Of a stretch of DNA of 64,000 nt, positions 34,777-43,555 are shown piece by piece. The stretch is from contig JBFWQA010000005.1 of assembly GCA_050249695.1 (NCBI GenBank), positions 62,001-126,000 on the forward strand, read 5' to 3'. The translations under genes and the position numbers were made by a program. Source of the DNA: JACKJP01 sp050249695. Its GTDB lineage: Bacteria; Pseudomonadota; Alphaproteobacteria; Rhizobiales; Tepidamorphaceae. Each line of letters starts with the position of its first letter. The stretch's first letter is position 1. The notes below the pieces were generated by a model that searched no databases, was not told where the DNA came from, and saw only the letters and a program-made list of their open reading frames with translations.

Positions 34777-35955
34777 ATGTTCGTGCATTTTTTCACAGAG
34801 CTGAAATCGGCGGGATTGCCGGTCTCGCTGCGTGAATATCTGATGATGCTCGATGCGCTGGACCACGATCTGGCGAACCGGAAGCCTGAGGATTTCTACT
34901 ATCTCGCGCGCGCCTGCCTGGTGAAGGACGAACGCAACATCGACAAGTTCGACCGGGTTTTCGGCAAGGTTTTCAAAGGCCTTGCGTCTCTCGGCGATGG
35001 CCTGGACACAGCGAATATCCCCGAGGAGTGGCTGCGCAAGCTCGCCGAACTCCACCTCACCGAGGAGGAAAAGAAGCAGATCGAGGCGATGGGCGGCTGG
35101 GAGAAGCTCATGGAAACGCTGAAGAAGCGCCTCGAGGAGCAGAAGGGCCGTCATCAGGGGGGTAACAAATGGATCGGCACGGCCGGCACGTCTCCTTTCG
35201 GGGCGCATGGCTACAACCCGCAGGGCGTGCGCATCGGTCAGCTGAAGAACCGTAACTTCTCTGCCGTGAAGGTCTGGGACCGGCGCGAATACAAGGATCT
35301 CGACGACAGCCGCGAACTGGGCACCCGCAATATCAAGATGGCCTTGCGCAAGCTGCGCAAATTCGCCCGCACCGGCTCCCCGGACGAACTCGACCTGGAC
35401 GGCACGATCAAGCGCACCGCCCATCAGGGCTGGCTCGACCTTCAGTTCCGCCCCGAGCGTCGGAACGCGGTCAAGGTACTGATATTCTTTGACAATGGCG
35501 GCTCGATGGACTGGCACGTCCAGCAGGTCGAGGAGCTGTTCTCCGCCGCAAAGAACGAATTCAAGGTCATGGAATATTTCTACTTCCACAATTGTCTCTA
35601 CGAGGGCGTGTGGAAGGACAACAGGCGCCGCTGGAGCGAGCAGACCAAGACCTGGGACATCCTTCATAAATACGGCAGCGACTATAAGGTGATCTTCGTC
35701 GGCGACGCGTCGATGAGCCCCTATGAGGTCACACAGCCGGGCGGGTCGGTGGAGCATATGAACGAGGAAGCCGGCGCGCTCTGGCTCAAACGCGTGACGG
35801 ATGTCTACAGCCATTGCGTCTGGCTCAATCCCGTCGCCGAGCAAAACTGGAACTACACCCATTCGATCCAGATGATCCGCCAGATCTTCTCTGACCGGAT
35901 GTACCCGCTGACCATCAGCGGCCTTCAAGACGCGATGCGGGAACTGGTGCGATGA
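34777..35955 (+). CDS. CoxE-like VWA-domain protein
   Basis: The product is 392 residues with the CoxE arrangement: N-terminal FFTELKSAGLPVSLREYLM, a Lys/Glu-rich middle (LTEEEKKQIEAMGGWEKLM), and a C-terminal VWA domain (VLIFFDNGGSMDWHV; TWDILHKYGSDYKVIFVGDASMSP in part). The metal site reads DNGGS rather than DxSxS, so the first Ser is replaced by Gly. CoxE-type proteins work with MoxR ATPases; the one in this window lies at 23553. The stop overlaps the methyltransferase start. Confidence 0.85.
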   Translation: MFVHFFTELKSAGLPVSLREYLMMLDALDHDLANRKPEDFYYLARACLVKDERNIDKFDRVFGKVFKGLASLGDGLDTANIPEEWLRKLAELHLTEEEKKQIEAMGGWEKLMETLKKRLEEQKGRHQGGNKWIGTAGTSPFGAHGYNPQGVRIGQLKNRNFSAVKVWDRREYKDLDDSRELGTRNIKMALRKLRKFARTGSPDELDLDGTIKRTAHQGWLDLQFRPERRNAVKVLIFFDNGGSMDWHVQQVEELFSAAKNEFKVMEYFYFHNCLYEGVWKDNRRRWSEQTKTWDILHKYGSDYKVIFVGDASMSPYEVTQPGGSVEHMNEEAGALWLKRVTDVYSHCVWLNPVAEQNWNYTHSIQMIRQIFSDRMYPLTISGLQDAMRELVR

Positions 35956-37037
35956 AGACGGAAGGCGCCGGGTCGCCAAGCCCGGCGGACGGCCTGACGA
36001 CGCCGGCCAGGCCGCAGACGAAAAGAACCGCACGGACCGGCAAGGCGCCGCCGCCCGCGGCCGAGCCCGAGGCGGTGGCCGTATCGGAAACGGCAGCCAG
36101 ACCCAAAACAGCCACGAAATCCGCGCCCGCGGCAAAGCCGAATGCCGCAAAGCCTGATGTCGCGGAGCGCAAGGCCGCGGCACCGAGGGGTCCGGCACGG
36201 AAGCGGCCGGAGAAGGCGAAGGCTTCCAGGGCCATGCGGGCCGTGAAGGAAAACGCACCTTCGACGCCTGAGCCTGTCGCGCAAGAACCCCGCCGGTCTC
36301 CGGCCAGGCCGAAAAACGCGGCTAAGGTGGTGTCTCCGCCAGCAGCCCTGCCCCGAACGGCCGGCCCATCGGCTTTTGCAAGGCTCCTGTTGCTGGGGCA
36401 TCGATGGCTCGGCGATCGCGAGCGCGATGCGCACGAGTTCGTCTCGACGGCCGGGTTCAGGGGCCTTGGCGCCGAAGCATTCGACGACCCCGACCGTTCA
36501 ATGGCCTATGGCTACCGGGCGACACCGCGTGCCCTCGTCTCGTGGGTACTGGACGAATTGGATCCCGACTACGCCCGCACGAGCTTCGTTGACCTCGGCT
36601 CCGGCCGGGGCCGGGTGGTGCTGGAAGCGGCGCGCCGGCCTTTCCTGCGGTGCCTGGGCATCGAGATCAGCCCGTCGCTGCATGAGGACGCGGAACAGAA
36701 CCTGAGGCACTGGCCGCGCTCGCTGATGGCCTGTCGCGACGTCGATTATGTCTGCGACAGCATCCTTCGCGCCAGCCTTCCCGAGGGTCCATTGCTGATC
36801 TGGATGTTCAACCCGGCGACGGACAGGCTGATCCTGCGCCTTGCCGCCAGGCTCGCCGAGCGTGCGGCGGCGGGACAGCCCATCACGCTGGTCTATGTGG
36901 ACCCGCGCCACGACATGCCTTTCCGGCAGGCCCCCTCCTTCCGCGCCCGCCGGATCAGAGACCGGCGCGTCCGTTTTCTGTCTCCTTACGGCGTCGGAAT
37001 ATGGCATTCCGGTCCCCAATTCTCGCCTCAATCGTGA
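35952..37037 (+). CDS. Class I SAM-dependent methyltransferase with Lys/Ala/Pro-rich N-terminal tail
   Basis: The product is 361 residues. Residues 1-135 are low complexity, rich in Ala, Pro, Lys and Arg, resembling histone-H1-like tails. The C-terminal part is a Rossmann methyltransferase: motif I SFVDLGSGRGRVVLEAA (211-227), motif II LGIEIS, motif IV-like LIWMFNPAT. The N-terminus could bind nucleic acid, but this is an inference. Start ATGA overlaps the CoxE-like gene. The substrate is not known. Confidence 0.8.
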   Translation: MKTEGAGSPSPADGLTTPARPQTKRTARTGKAPPPAAEPEAVAVSETAARPKTATKSAPAAKPNAAKPDVAERKAAAPRGPARKRPEKAKASRAMRAVKENAPSTPEPVAQEPRRSPARPKNAAKVVSPPAALPRTAGPSAFARLLLLGHRWLGDRERDAHEFVSTAGFRGLGAEAFDDPDRSMAYGYRATPRALVSWVLDELDPDYARTSFVDLGSGRGRVVLEAARRPFLRCLGIEISPSLHEDAEQNLRHWPRSLMACRDVDYVCDSILRASLPEGPLLIWMFNPATDRLILRLAARLAERAAAGQPITLVYVDPRHDMPFRQAPSFRARRIRDRRVRFLSPYGVGIWHSGPQFSPQS

Positions 37038-37343
37038 TTGGCCGGGCGCATCGAGCCCCAAACCGCAACGTAAGGCCCGCCACATTTCCCCGCCTGCAAC
37101 AAACGGCAAAGGTTTTTGATGCAACCTTTGCCATTTTGAGCCACATTTCCAAGGCCTTACTCCCTGCAACCGAGGAACTGAAACCTTGTCCGCGACGCCG
37201 CTTTGAACCGCGCTGTCGAGGAAAACGGAGTATTGTAAAACGCTGACGGCGCCCCGCCGGCGCGCGGCACACCGCCGTGACGTGCCGGCAATTGCCTGAC
37301 CTCGGCCGGGGCGCGAACCAGCTTCTAAGGAACGGGAACACGA
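37038..37343. other. Intergenic region after the methyltransferase gene
   Basis: This 306-bp gap holds a terminator-like hairpin (37105-37139) and the promoter region of the secreted protein gene. No open frame with coding character or ribosome site was found. Confidence 0.55.
37105..37139 (+). terminator. Probable terminator hairpin after the methyltransferase gene
   Basis: A perfect 10-bp inverted repeat (GGCAAAGGTT / AACCTTTGCC) with an 8-base loop is followed by attttga. The T tract is short. Confidence 0.55.
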
Positions 37344-38030
37344 ATGACACGCTGCCTTACCCGCAGCGCGACCGTCGTCGCGCTTGGAGCTATCCTTTTG
37401 ACTCTGGCCGGAATGCCGGCCTCCGCCGATCCCGCCGATCTGCTACCCCCCTCCGGACCCGCCATTCAGCACGACCGGAAAGCCGAGAATTCCGCCCCGG
37501 AGGCCTCTGCCAGGAACAACAGCAGGCGGGGCGGCCAAGGATACCGCGCGCGCAAGCCCTCGCAAGGTGCCGGCGCATCGGCGGCCTCCCTGGTCGACCC
37601 GTCCAAGGCGGTCGATCCGGTCCGGCAGACCGCCGCTTTCGGCCCCTCCAGCCGCCTTGTCTCGGTCGCCAGCAACTATATCGGCGGCAACCCAACAGGG
37701 CGTTCGATGCTTTGGTGCATGGCCTTCGTCAAGCTTGCCATGGAGAAGGCCGGATACAAGACGGTCGACTCGCTGCACTCTTCCGCCGCCTTCAAATACG
37801 GGCCGAAGATATCCAAAGGGTCTGCACGTCCCGGCGACCTCGTCTACCGGAACCGCAAGGGCGGTGGTCACGTCGAAATCTTCGCCGGCTGGGCCAACCA
37901 GGACAAGACGAAATACGAAGCGATCACGGGCAATAGCTGCGGCCCGCGCGGCAAGCGCCACGTCTGCCGCGTGACGCGTCCCGTCTCGATGATGCAGGCC
38001 GTCATACGGGTTGAGGCGAAGGCCGCCTGA
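37344..38030 (+). CDS. Secreted CHAP/NlpC-P60-like protein
   Basis: The product is 228 residues with a signal peptide (about 1-28, ending PASAD), a basic low-complexity linker and a C-terminal domain with WCMAFVKLAMEKAGY, ARPGDLVYRNRKGGGHVEIFAG and ITGNSCGP. The Cys in WCMAF followed by HVEIF His is the pattern of the papain-like amidase fold used by CHAP and NlpC/P60 peptidoglycan hydrolases. It may cleave cell-wall peptides. The start has an AAGGAACGGGAA ribosome site. Confidence 0.65.
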   Translation: MTRCLTRSATVVALGAILLTLAGMPASADPADLLPPSGPAIQHDRKAENSAPEASARNNSRRGGQGYRARKPSQGAGASAASLVDPSKAVDPVRQTAAFGPSSRLVSVASNYIGGNPTGRSMLWCMAFVKLAMEKAGYKTVDSLHSSAAFKYGPKISKGSARPGDLVYRNRKGGGHVEIFAGWANQDKTKYEAITGNSCGPRGKRHVCRVTRPVSMMQAVIRVEAKAA

Positions 38031-38045
38031 ACCACATCTGGGAGT

Positions 38046-38067
38046 GGCGCGGGAGACATCCCGCGCC
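38046..38067. terminator. GC-rich hairpin between convergent genes
   Basis: A perfect 9-bp stem (GGCGCGGGA / TCCCGCGCC) with a gaca loop lies in the 56-bp gap between the secreted protein and uspA. There is no T tract, so termination is only suggested. Confidence 0.4.
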
Positions 38068-38086
38068 GCATCGCTCCGGGCTTTAC

Positions 38087-38503
38087 CTAGCGCAACACCA
38101 GAACCGAACAGGTGGCGTGACGGACGATCCGCGCCGCGTTGGAGCCGATCAGATAGGTGGCCATGCCCGGACGGTGAGAACCCATGACGATGAGATCGGC
38201 CCCGATCCGCTCCGCTTCGTCCAGCACCTCATGATAGACCGACCCGTGCCGCACGGCGGCCTTCGTCTTGGAAAGACCGGTCTCGGCCGCGAGCTTTTCG
38301 ATCGCCTTGCGCGAGTCGTCGGTGATCTGCGCCTCGATATCGGCCGGTACGTGGCTCGCGACCATCCCGGAGATCACCGGCAGGACCGTCACCAGATGAA
38401 GATCTGCATTGTCGCGCTTGGCCATTTCGGCGGCGGTGGCGATGGCACTCTTGTAAAAATCCGGATCTGACAGGTCGATCGGCACCAGAATGGACTTGAA
38501 CAT
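38087..38503 (-). CDS. Universal stress protein UspA family
   Basis: The product is 138 residues with the Usp fold: FKSILVPIDLSDPDFYKSA at the N-terminus and the nucleotide-binding motif VMGSHRPGMATYLIGSNAARIV (G-2x-G-9x-G-S/N type) at the C-terminus, so ATP binding is expected. It is a single gene convergent with the secreted protein and divergent from the MFS permease. Confidence 0.88.
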   Translation of the reverse strand: MFKSILVPIDLSDPDFYKSAIATAAEMAKRDNADLHLVTVLPVISGMVASHVPADIEAQITDDSRKAIEKLAAETGLSKTKAAVRHGSVYHEVLDEAERIGADLIVMGSHRPGMATYLIGSNAARIVRHATCSVLVLR

Positions 38504-38674
38504 CTCTCACTTTCCTCCGTTGACTGGAACGACGCGGCAACCTCGCATGTATCCTTTGCCGGCTCTTTGACCTAGAACAAAGGCCTCTGCCGGCCCTCCG
38601 ATGCGCAATTGACGTATACATTAGCGGCTGCTACTTCCGCGTTCTCCCAATCGATGCCCGCGAAGGGGCCGCCG

Positions 38675-39877
38675 GTGAAACACTACGCCTCAAGCGCAAA
38701 CTGGAAAAGTCCCGCGGCCTTCCTGATGGTCATGGCTGCCGCCAATGCCTTTTCGATGGCGGGATGGCAGGCGCTCATCAACAATTTCGCCGTCTCGGAA
38801 GCCAGCTTTACCGGCGCCGACATCGGCCTTCTTCAATCGGTTCGCGAAATCCCGGGATTCCTCGCCTTCACGGCCATCTTTCTGATCCTGTTCATGCGCG
38901 AACAGACACTCGCCATAGTGGCGCTGCTGTTCCTCGGGCTCGGCGTTGCGGCCGCCGGCTTCATGCCGACGCTTGGCGGGCTCCTTCTGACCACCCTCAT
39001 CAGCTCGGCCGGATTTCACTACTACGAGACGATGAACCAGTCGCTGGCGCTGCAATGGCTGCCCAAGGCCGAGGCCCCCGCTGCGATGGGCCGAATCCTT
39101 TCCGTCGCCGCCTCCGCCCAATTGGTCTCCTACGGTGCGATCCTCATCGCGTCCAAGGCCCTGAACCTCTCCTACCAGACGATGTTCCTCTATACCGGCA
39201 TGGTGACAATCGTTCTCGTCGCGCTGCTGGCAACGGCTTTCCCGCGCTACAAACACGAGCACGTCCAGCACAAGAAGATCATCCTGCGCCCCCGCTACTG
39301 GCTGTACTACGCGCTTGTCTTCATGTCGGGCGCGCGGCGGCAGATATTCATCGTTTTCGCGGCCTTCATGATGGTGGAGAAATTCCACTACTCGGTCGCG
39401 GCGATATCTGCCCTGTTTCTAGTAAATTGCGCGATCAACATGGTGCTGGCACCGGTGATCGGCCGGCTGATCGGCCGCTGGGGCGAACGCCGCGCCATGG
39501 GCATGGAATATGCCGGGCTCATCGTCATTTTCACCGCCTACGCGGTCGTCGACAATCCCTGGGTCGCGGGGCTGCTCTACGTCCTCGACCATGTCTTCTT
39601 TGCGATGCAGATCGCGGTGAAGACCTACTTCCAGAAGATCGGTGACGCGCGCGACATGGCCGGCACGGCTGCCGTCGCCTTCACGATCAACCACATCGCG
39701 GCGGTCTTCATACCGGTCCTGTTCGGTCTGATGTGGCTGGTCAGCCCGGCCTACGTGTTCCTCGCCGGCGCTGCCATGGCAACCGTCTCGCTTGTCCTTT
39801 CCCGTCTCGTGCCCCACCTGCCGGCGGCGGGCAATGAAACGATCCTGGTCAAGCCGGTGCCGCAGGCGGCGGAGTAA
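38675..39877 (+). CDS. Major facilitator superfamily permease
   Basis: The product is 400 residues with about 12 membrane segments, for example FLMVMAAANAFSMAGWQAL, GFLAFTAIFLILFM and VFLAGAAMATVSLVLS. The signature loop RLIGRWGERRAMGMEY fits an MFS A/B motif. Substrate unknown. The GTG at 38675 has an AAGGGG site 7 bases upstream; the alternative ATG at 38654 has none. Its stop is 3 bp from the stop of the AT-rich ATPase gene on the other strand. Confidence 0.8.
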   Translation: MKHYASSANWKSPAAFLMVMAAANAFSMAGWQALINNFAVSEASFTGADIGLLQSVREIPGFLAFTAIFLILFMREQTLAIVALLFLGLGVAAAGFMPTLGGLLLTTLISSAGFHYYETMNQSLALQWLPKAEAPAAMGRILSVAASAQLVSYGAILIASKALNLSYQTMFLYTGMVTIVLVALLATAFPRYKHEHVQHKKIILRPRYWLYYALVFMSGARRQIFIVFAAFMMVEKFHYSVAAISALFLVNCAINMVLAPVIGRLIGRWGERRAMGMEYAGLIVIFTAYAVVDNPWVAGLLYVLDHVFFAMQIAVKTYFQKIGDARDMAGTAAVAFTINHIAAVFIPVLFGLMWLVSPAYVFLAGAAMATVSLVLSRLVPHLPAAGNETILVKPVPQAAE

Positions 39878-39880
39878 TAC

Positions 39881-41302
39881 CTATTCACCTTCGGGAGATT
39901 TTCGAACCATATTACTGAAAAGCACTTTCGTCGCCTTCACTCGGCCTGCTTTAAATTTTAAGTTAACGCCGCCACGCTTATCAGAAATATCTTTGAAAAA
40001 AATAGTTATGAGATCCAATTGCTCGTTTATTTCAGTGGCCCTCTCCTCTCGCCAGCGCACATAAAAGAGGAATGACGGCTCCACAATATATAATTTTGCT
40101 TCATTCGGTAACCACTCCAATAATTCTATATTTCGGCGCTTTTGAAAATCGCCAAGAGCTCCAAGTGTTGAATTGATGGAGGCCGTTGGCGGACGTTGAT
40201 CCGGAGGCAATTTCATATCGTGGATACGCTTTTCAAGATCTTGTCGAGACAAGGAAAAAACGGCTGGGTCTTGCGAAAAAGAAAGAAGAACTAGTTCATA
40301 GGTCCTATATTTTCTCGACTTTTCTCGAGGACCTCTTATAAGGGTTTCGTAATAACTTGAAAATTGACTATATTTTTCGACCGCCACCCGATGAAATGAA
40401 CGGACGACGTCATTCTTAGTAAAATGCTTTTTCCTCTTTTTTGCGTCATTGACAGAAATTATGTTTACATCAGAGAACAACTGGAGGCATATTTGCTGAG
40501 CAATAATAGGAAGGCCAACAGACTCCATGCATATCCTATCAACCGCTTGTGGGTCTATGGAGCATTTTAAATAGTCCATCCCAGAGGAGCATATTTTTCT
40601 CAGATCGTTATTCGACCACTGCTCAACATCGATTTGCGCAACCCGTCCGATTAAATCTTTATTACTACTAGCGATATCCACTGCACGGTGAGTCGTACCT
40701 AGAACGATAACGGTTATTTCTTGATCAACAAATCTTTTCCATTGCTGAAAGAGTAATATTTTTTCGTTATCATCCAGGTAATGGAAATCTTCAATAACAA
40801 GGACGTAATTTGTAGAAGAAAGAATTGGAATTAATAAGTCTGGGGATGGATCCGCCAGAACCCTTTGGCGAATTTCCGTATGATGCGTTTGTTTGGAATA
40901 TTTAAAGCCGACCTTTGCCGCAAGCTCGAACAAAATACCTGCCCCAGCCTTTGCGGAGGCTTCAGACTCGATCTGATCACTGGCTCCGACGCTTTTCGAA
41001 CTTTCCGATATGCGTTCAAAGTCCACACCTTCCAAAGCCGCCGCCCATATATCCAGGCATGTGCGGTCTTTGCGGCACTGCACGACCAACGGGCGCTGTT
41101 CTCTTGCGCCCAAGACGCGCTTATAGAGAGTAGTTTTTCCAGTCTTGGATGGGCCGGTGACAAGACATAGCAGCCCCCGCTCATCAAGATAGCCATCCAG
41201 CTTTCGCTCATACGAACCAGAGCTGCGCTCAACGTAGGTGACGCTAGGTTGACCCGTCGTACGAAAGACATCTGAAATCTTCGTTATAGGGGGAGCAGCC
41301 AT
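39881..41302 (-). CDS. AT-rich orphan P-loop ATPase (STAND/ORC-like)
   Basis: The product is 473 residues. Walker A is GPSKTGKTTLYKR (about 50-62), Walker B YVLVIEDFHYLDDN (about 166-179) and a sensor-like VLGTTHRAVD (about 201-210), followed by a helical lid region and a C-terminal domain that may be a winged helix (about 320-420). This layout is seen in STAND and ORC/Cdc6-like ATPases used in regulation or phage defence, but I recognise no specific family. Codon use is A/T-ending throughout, unlike every neighbour. Stands alone between two convergent-type junctions with very short spacers. Confidence 0.7.
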   Translation of the reverse strand: MAAPPITKISDVFRTTGQPSVTYVERSSGSYERKLDGYLDERGLLCLVTGPSKTGKTTLYKRVLGAREQRPLVVQCRKDRTCLDIWAAALEGVDFERISESSKSVGASDQIESEASAKAGAGILFELAAKVGFKYSKQTHHTEIRQRVLADPSPDLLIPILSSTNYVLVIEDFHYLDDNEKILLFQQWKRFVDQEITVIVLGTTHRAVDIASSNKDLIGRVAQIDVEQWSNNDLRKICSSGMDYLKCSIDPQAVDRICMESVGLPIIAQQICLQLFSDVNIISVNDAKKRKKHFTKNDVVRSFHRVAVEKYSQFSSYYETLIRGPREKSRKYRTYELVLLSFSQDPAVFSLSRQDLEKRIHDMKLPPDQRPPTASINSTLGALGDFQKRRNIELLEWLPNEAKLYIVEPSFLFYVRWREERATEINEQLDLITIFFKDISDKRGGVNLKFKAGRVKATKVLFSNMVRKSPEGE

Positions 41303-41353
41303 ACCCGATCATCCCTTCCTTTCAGAATCACGACTCATCTCAGAATAAAATCT

Positions 41354-42115
41354 TTAATAAGTCGAGCGCCCGCCGGACAGGTCGAATGTGAAGCCGGTGT
41401 TGAACGAGCAGTCTTCTGAAGCAAGCCATGTGACAAGCGCCGCCGCTTCCTCCGGCAGACCGGGGCGCTTCATCGCGATCTTGTCGATGGAAGCCTGCAT
41501 CGGCCCCGGCGCCTCCTTCTGGGTGGCTCGGAACAGCGGCGTGTCGAACACGGTCGGACAGATGCAGTTGACCAGGACGCCGGTGGTCGCCAGTTCCTTG
41601 CCGAAACTCTTGGTCATCGCCATGATGCCGGCCTTCGCCGCCGAATAGGCTGCCTGATTGGGATTGCCGTCCTTTGCCGCCTGCGAAGCGGTGCTGATCA
41701 CGCGGCCATAGCCGCGCTCGACCATCGCCGGCACGAATGCCCTGCAGCAGAAGAAGACGCTGTCGAGATTGATCGCAACGGTGTTCTTCCAGTTCTCGAT
41801 GCTCATATCCAGCATCGGCACGACATCGAGCGCCAGGCCGGCATTGTTGAAAAGGATATCGATCTGGCCATGCGCCTTGATCGCCTTTTCGGCGCCCGCC
41901 CGGACCTGATCCCAGTCCGAAACGTCGACGCTGCTGTAGGTGATCTTGCCGAACTTGCCGAGGCTCTTCTGCGCCGCCTCGAGGGTCTTCACGTTGCGCG
42001 CCCAGATTTCGACATCGGCACCCGACTTCAGGAACCGTTCGGCCGTCGCATAGCCAATGCCCGTCGCCCCGCCCGTGATGACGGCCTTGCGGCCGGAAAG
42101 ATCGTACCTGTTCAT
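41354..42115 (-). CDS. SDR oxidoreductase, second of a tandem pair
   Basis: The product is 253 residues with GGATGIGYATAERFL, NNAGLALDV, catalytic Ser in ISTASQAAKDG and YSAAKAGIMAMTK (YxxxK). It is about as long as the downstream-listed paralogue and shares many stretches, including the C-terminus NTGFTFDLSGGR, so the two arose by duplication. The start MNRYDLSGRK has a GGGAGGAG ribosome site. The gene lies 42 bp after its paralogue. Confidence 0.87.
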   Translation of the reverse strand: MNRYDLSGRKAVITGGATGIGYATAERFLKSGADVEIWARNVKTLEAAQKSLGKFGKITYSSVDVSDWDQVRAGAEKAIKAHGQIDILFNNAGLALDVVPMLDMSIENWKNTVAINLDSVFFCCRAFVPAMVERGYGRVISTASQAAKDGNPNQAAYSAAKAGIMAMTKSFGKELATTGVLVNCICPTVFDTPLFRATQKEAPGPMQASIDKIAMKRPGLPEEAAALVTWLASEDCSFNTGFTFDLSGGRSTY

Positions 42116-42157
42116 GTCGTTTCTCCTCCCTGTCGGCCCGAAGACCCTCGATCGCAA

Positions 42158-42919
42158 TCAGTATGTCGCCTTGCCGCCGGACAGGTCGAAACTGAAACCG
42201 GTGCTGAACGAGCACTCTTCCGATGCCAGCCACGTGACCATTGCCGCGGCCTCTTCCGGCCTGCCCATACGCCTCATCGGGATTGTGTTGATCGACGCCT
42301 GGATGGTTTCCGGCGACTTTGACATCGCCAGTTTGACCAGGGGTGTCTCGAAGACGGTCGGAATCACACAATTGACGAGCACGCCGCTCGTCGCCAGTTC
42401 CTTGCCGAACGACTTGGTCATGCCCATCACCCCGGCCTTCGCCGCAACATAGGCAGAGTGGTGAACGTTCCCGTCCTTGCCGGTCATCGATCCCGTATTG
42501 ATGATCCGGCCGTAGCCCCGCTCGACCATTGCAGGGGCAAAAGCCCGGCAGCAGAAGAAGATGCTGTTCAGATTGATGGCGATCGTCTCTTCCCAGACTT
42601 CCACCGACAGTTCCAGCATCGGCTTCACTTCGAGCACCATGCCGGCACAGTTGAACAGGATGTCGATGTGGCCATGGCGCCCGATCGCGCCCTGCGCGCC
42701 CGCCTTGACCTGTTCCCACTTCGATACGTCGACGCTCGCGCTCGTCACGTTGCCATGGGCGGAAAGCGCCTCGCGCGCCGTTTCCAGCTTCTCCTTGTCG
42801 CGGCCCCAGATCTCCACGCCTGCTCCCGATTTCAGGAAGCGCTCAGCGACGGCATAGCCGATGCCTGAGCTTCCGCCGGTGACCACCGCATTGCGGCCCC
42901 TGAGGTCGTAGACGTTCAT
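42158..42919 (-). CDS. SDR oxidoreductase, first of a tandem pair
   Basis: The product is 253 residues with GGSSGIGYAVAERFL, the catalytic NTGSMTGKDG and YVAAKAGVMGMTK, and the C-terminus STGFSFDLSGGKATY. The sequence resembles 3-oxoacyl- or sugar-acid SDRs with NAD(P), without a clear substrate. A 20-bp palindrome 61-80 bp upstream is a candidate operator, so the pair is probably regulated as one catabolic unit. Confidence 0.87.
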   Translation of the reverse strand: MNVYDLRGRNAVVTGGSSGIGYAVAERFLKSGAGVEIWGRDKEKLETAREALSAHGNVTSASVDVSKWEQVKAGAQGAIGRHGHIDILFNCAGMVLEVKPMLELSVEVWEETIAINLNSIFFCCRAFAPAMVERGYGRIINTGSMTGKDGNVHHSAYVAAKAGVMGMTKSFGKELATSGVLVNCVIPTVFETPLVKLAMSKSPETIQASINTIPMRRMGRPEEAAAMVTWLASEECSFSTGFSFDLSGGKATY

Positions 42920-42979
42920 GTGCTTCCTCCTTCGCGCGGGCGACAGGGTCTCTTCGCCCCACCCGAACCGATTCTGTGA

Positions 42980-42999
42980 ATAGTGTGCTAACGCACTAT
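42980..42999 (-). promoter_or_regulatory. Palindromic operator candidate for the SDR pair
   Basis: ATAGTGTG-ctaa-CGCACTAT is a 20-bp inverted repeat with one mismatch. It lies 61 bp upstream of the SDR start. The form suits a dimeric GntR or TetR-type repressor, but no regulator gene is adjacent. Confidence 0.45.
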
Positions 43000-43086
43000 C
43001 ACTAACCTGTATTACTCGAATGAGCGTTCGGTTGTGTGATTGAAGAGCTTGCAGGCCCGCGCGTCAAGCGGGGAAAGCGCCGACCC

Positions 43087-43407
43087 TCAGGCCTGGCGCT
43101 CCGGGATGCGAACGAGCAGCCCGTCCAGTTCGTCGCGCATGAGGATCTGGCACGACAGACGGCTTTCCGGCTTCATTTCGTAGGCAAAATCCAGCATATC
43201 CTGCTCGATCGGCGTGACCTCGCCCGTTTTGTCGAGCCATGCCTTGTCGACATAGACATGGCACGTCGCGCAGGCCAGCGCACCGCCGCATTCAGCCTCG
43301 ATACCGGGTATCAGGTTCTCGATGGCGGCTTCCATGACACTCATGCCGTTTCGCGCCTCAACGACATGCTCGGTGCCGTTGGATTCAACATAAGTGATTT
43401 TGGGCAT
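43087..43407 (-). CDS. 2Fe-2S ferredoxin (adrenodoxin type)
   Basis: The product is 106 residues with the ligands Cys40, Cys46, Cys49 and Cys86 in the spacing C-X5-C-X2-C-X36-C (CGGALACATCHVY), typical of vertebrate-type/adrenodoxin-like ferredoxins that feed cytochrome P450s or Fe-S assembly. The start at 43407 (MPKITYVESNG) gives the full family length; the longer frame upstream is not ferredoxin-like. No P450 or reductase is nearby. Confidence 0.92.
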   Translation of the reverse strand: MPKITYVESNGTEHVVEARNGMSVMEAAIENLIPGIEAECGGALACATCHVYVDKAWLDKTGEVTPIEQDMLDFAYEMKPESRLSCQILMRDELDGLLVRIPERQA

Positions 43408-43555
43408 GACAGAATTCTTCGATTGTTGGGAGATTGCGCGCAACGCGTCGGATCGACGCCTCGCCCGCATATAGTCGATGGAGAACTGCAAATCCAGACG
43501 TCCGCGGCGCCGAAGCCTCACAGCCTCGCTCGAGTTCGGCGGCGGGCGGCGCGCC

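Noticed and set aside
34636..36258. 540-codon minus-strand frame opposite the CoxE-like gene
   Set aside because: Shadow of the VWA gene, whose start, stop and coupling to the next gene are clear.
39881..41353. Integrated prophage or plasmid fragment
   Set aside because: Only one gene differs in composition; no integrase, phage gene, attachment repeat or tRNA is next to it.
41340..42719. 459-codon minus-strand frame overlapping both SDR genes in another frame
   Set aside because: The duplicated SDR frames have intact catalytic motifs and ribosome sites; this frame merely mirrors them.
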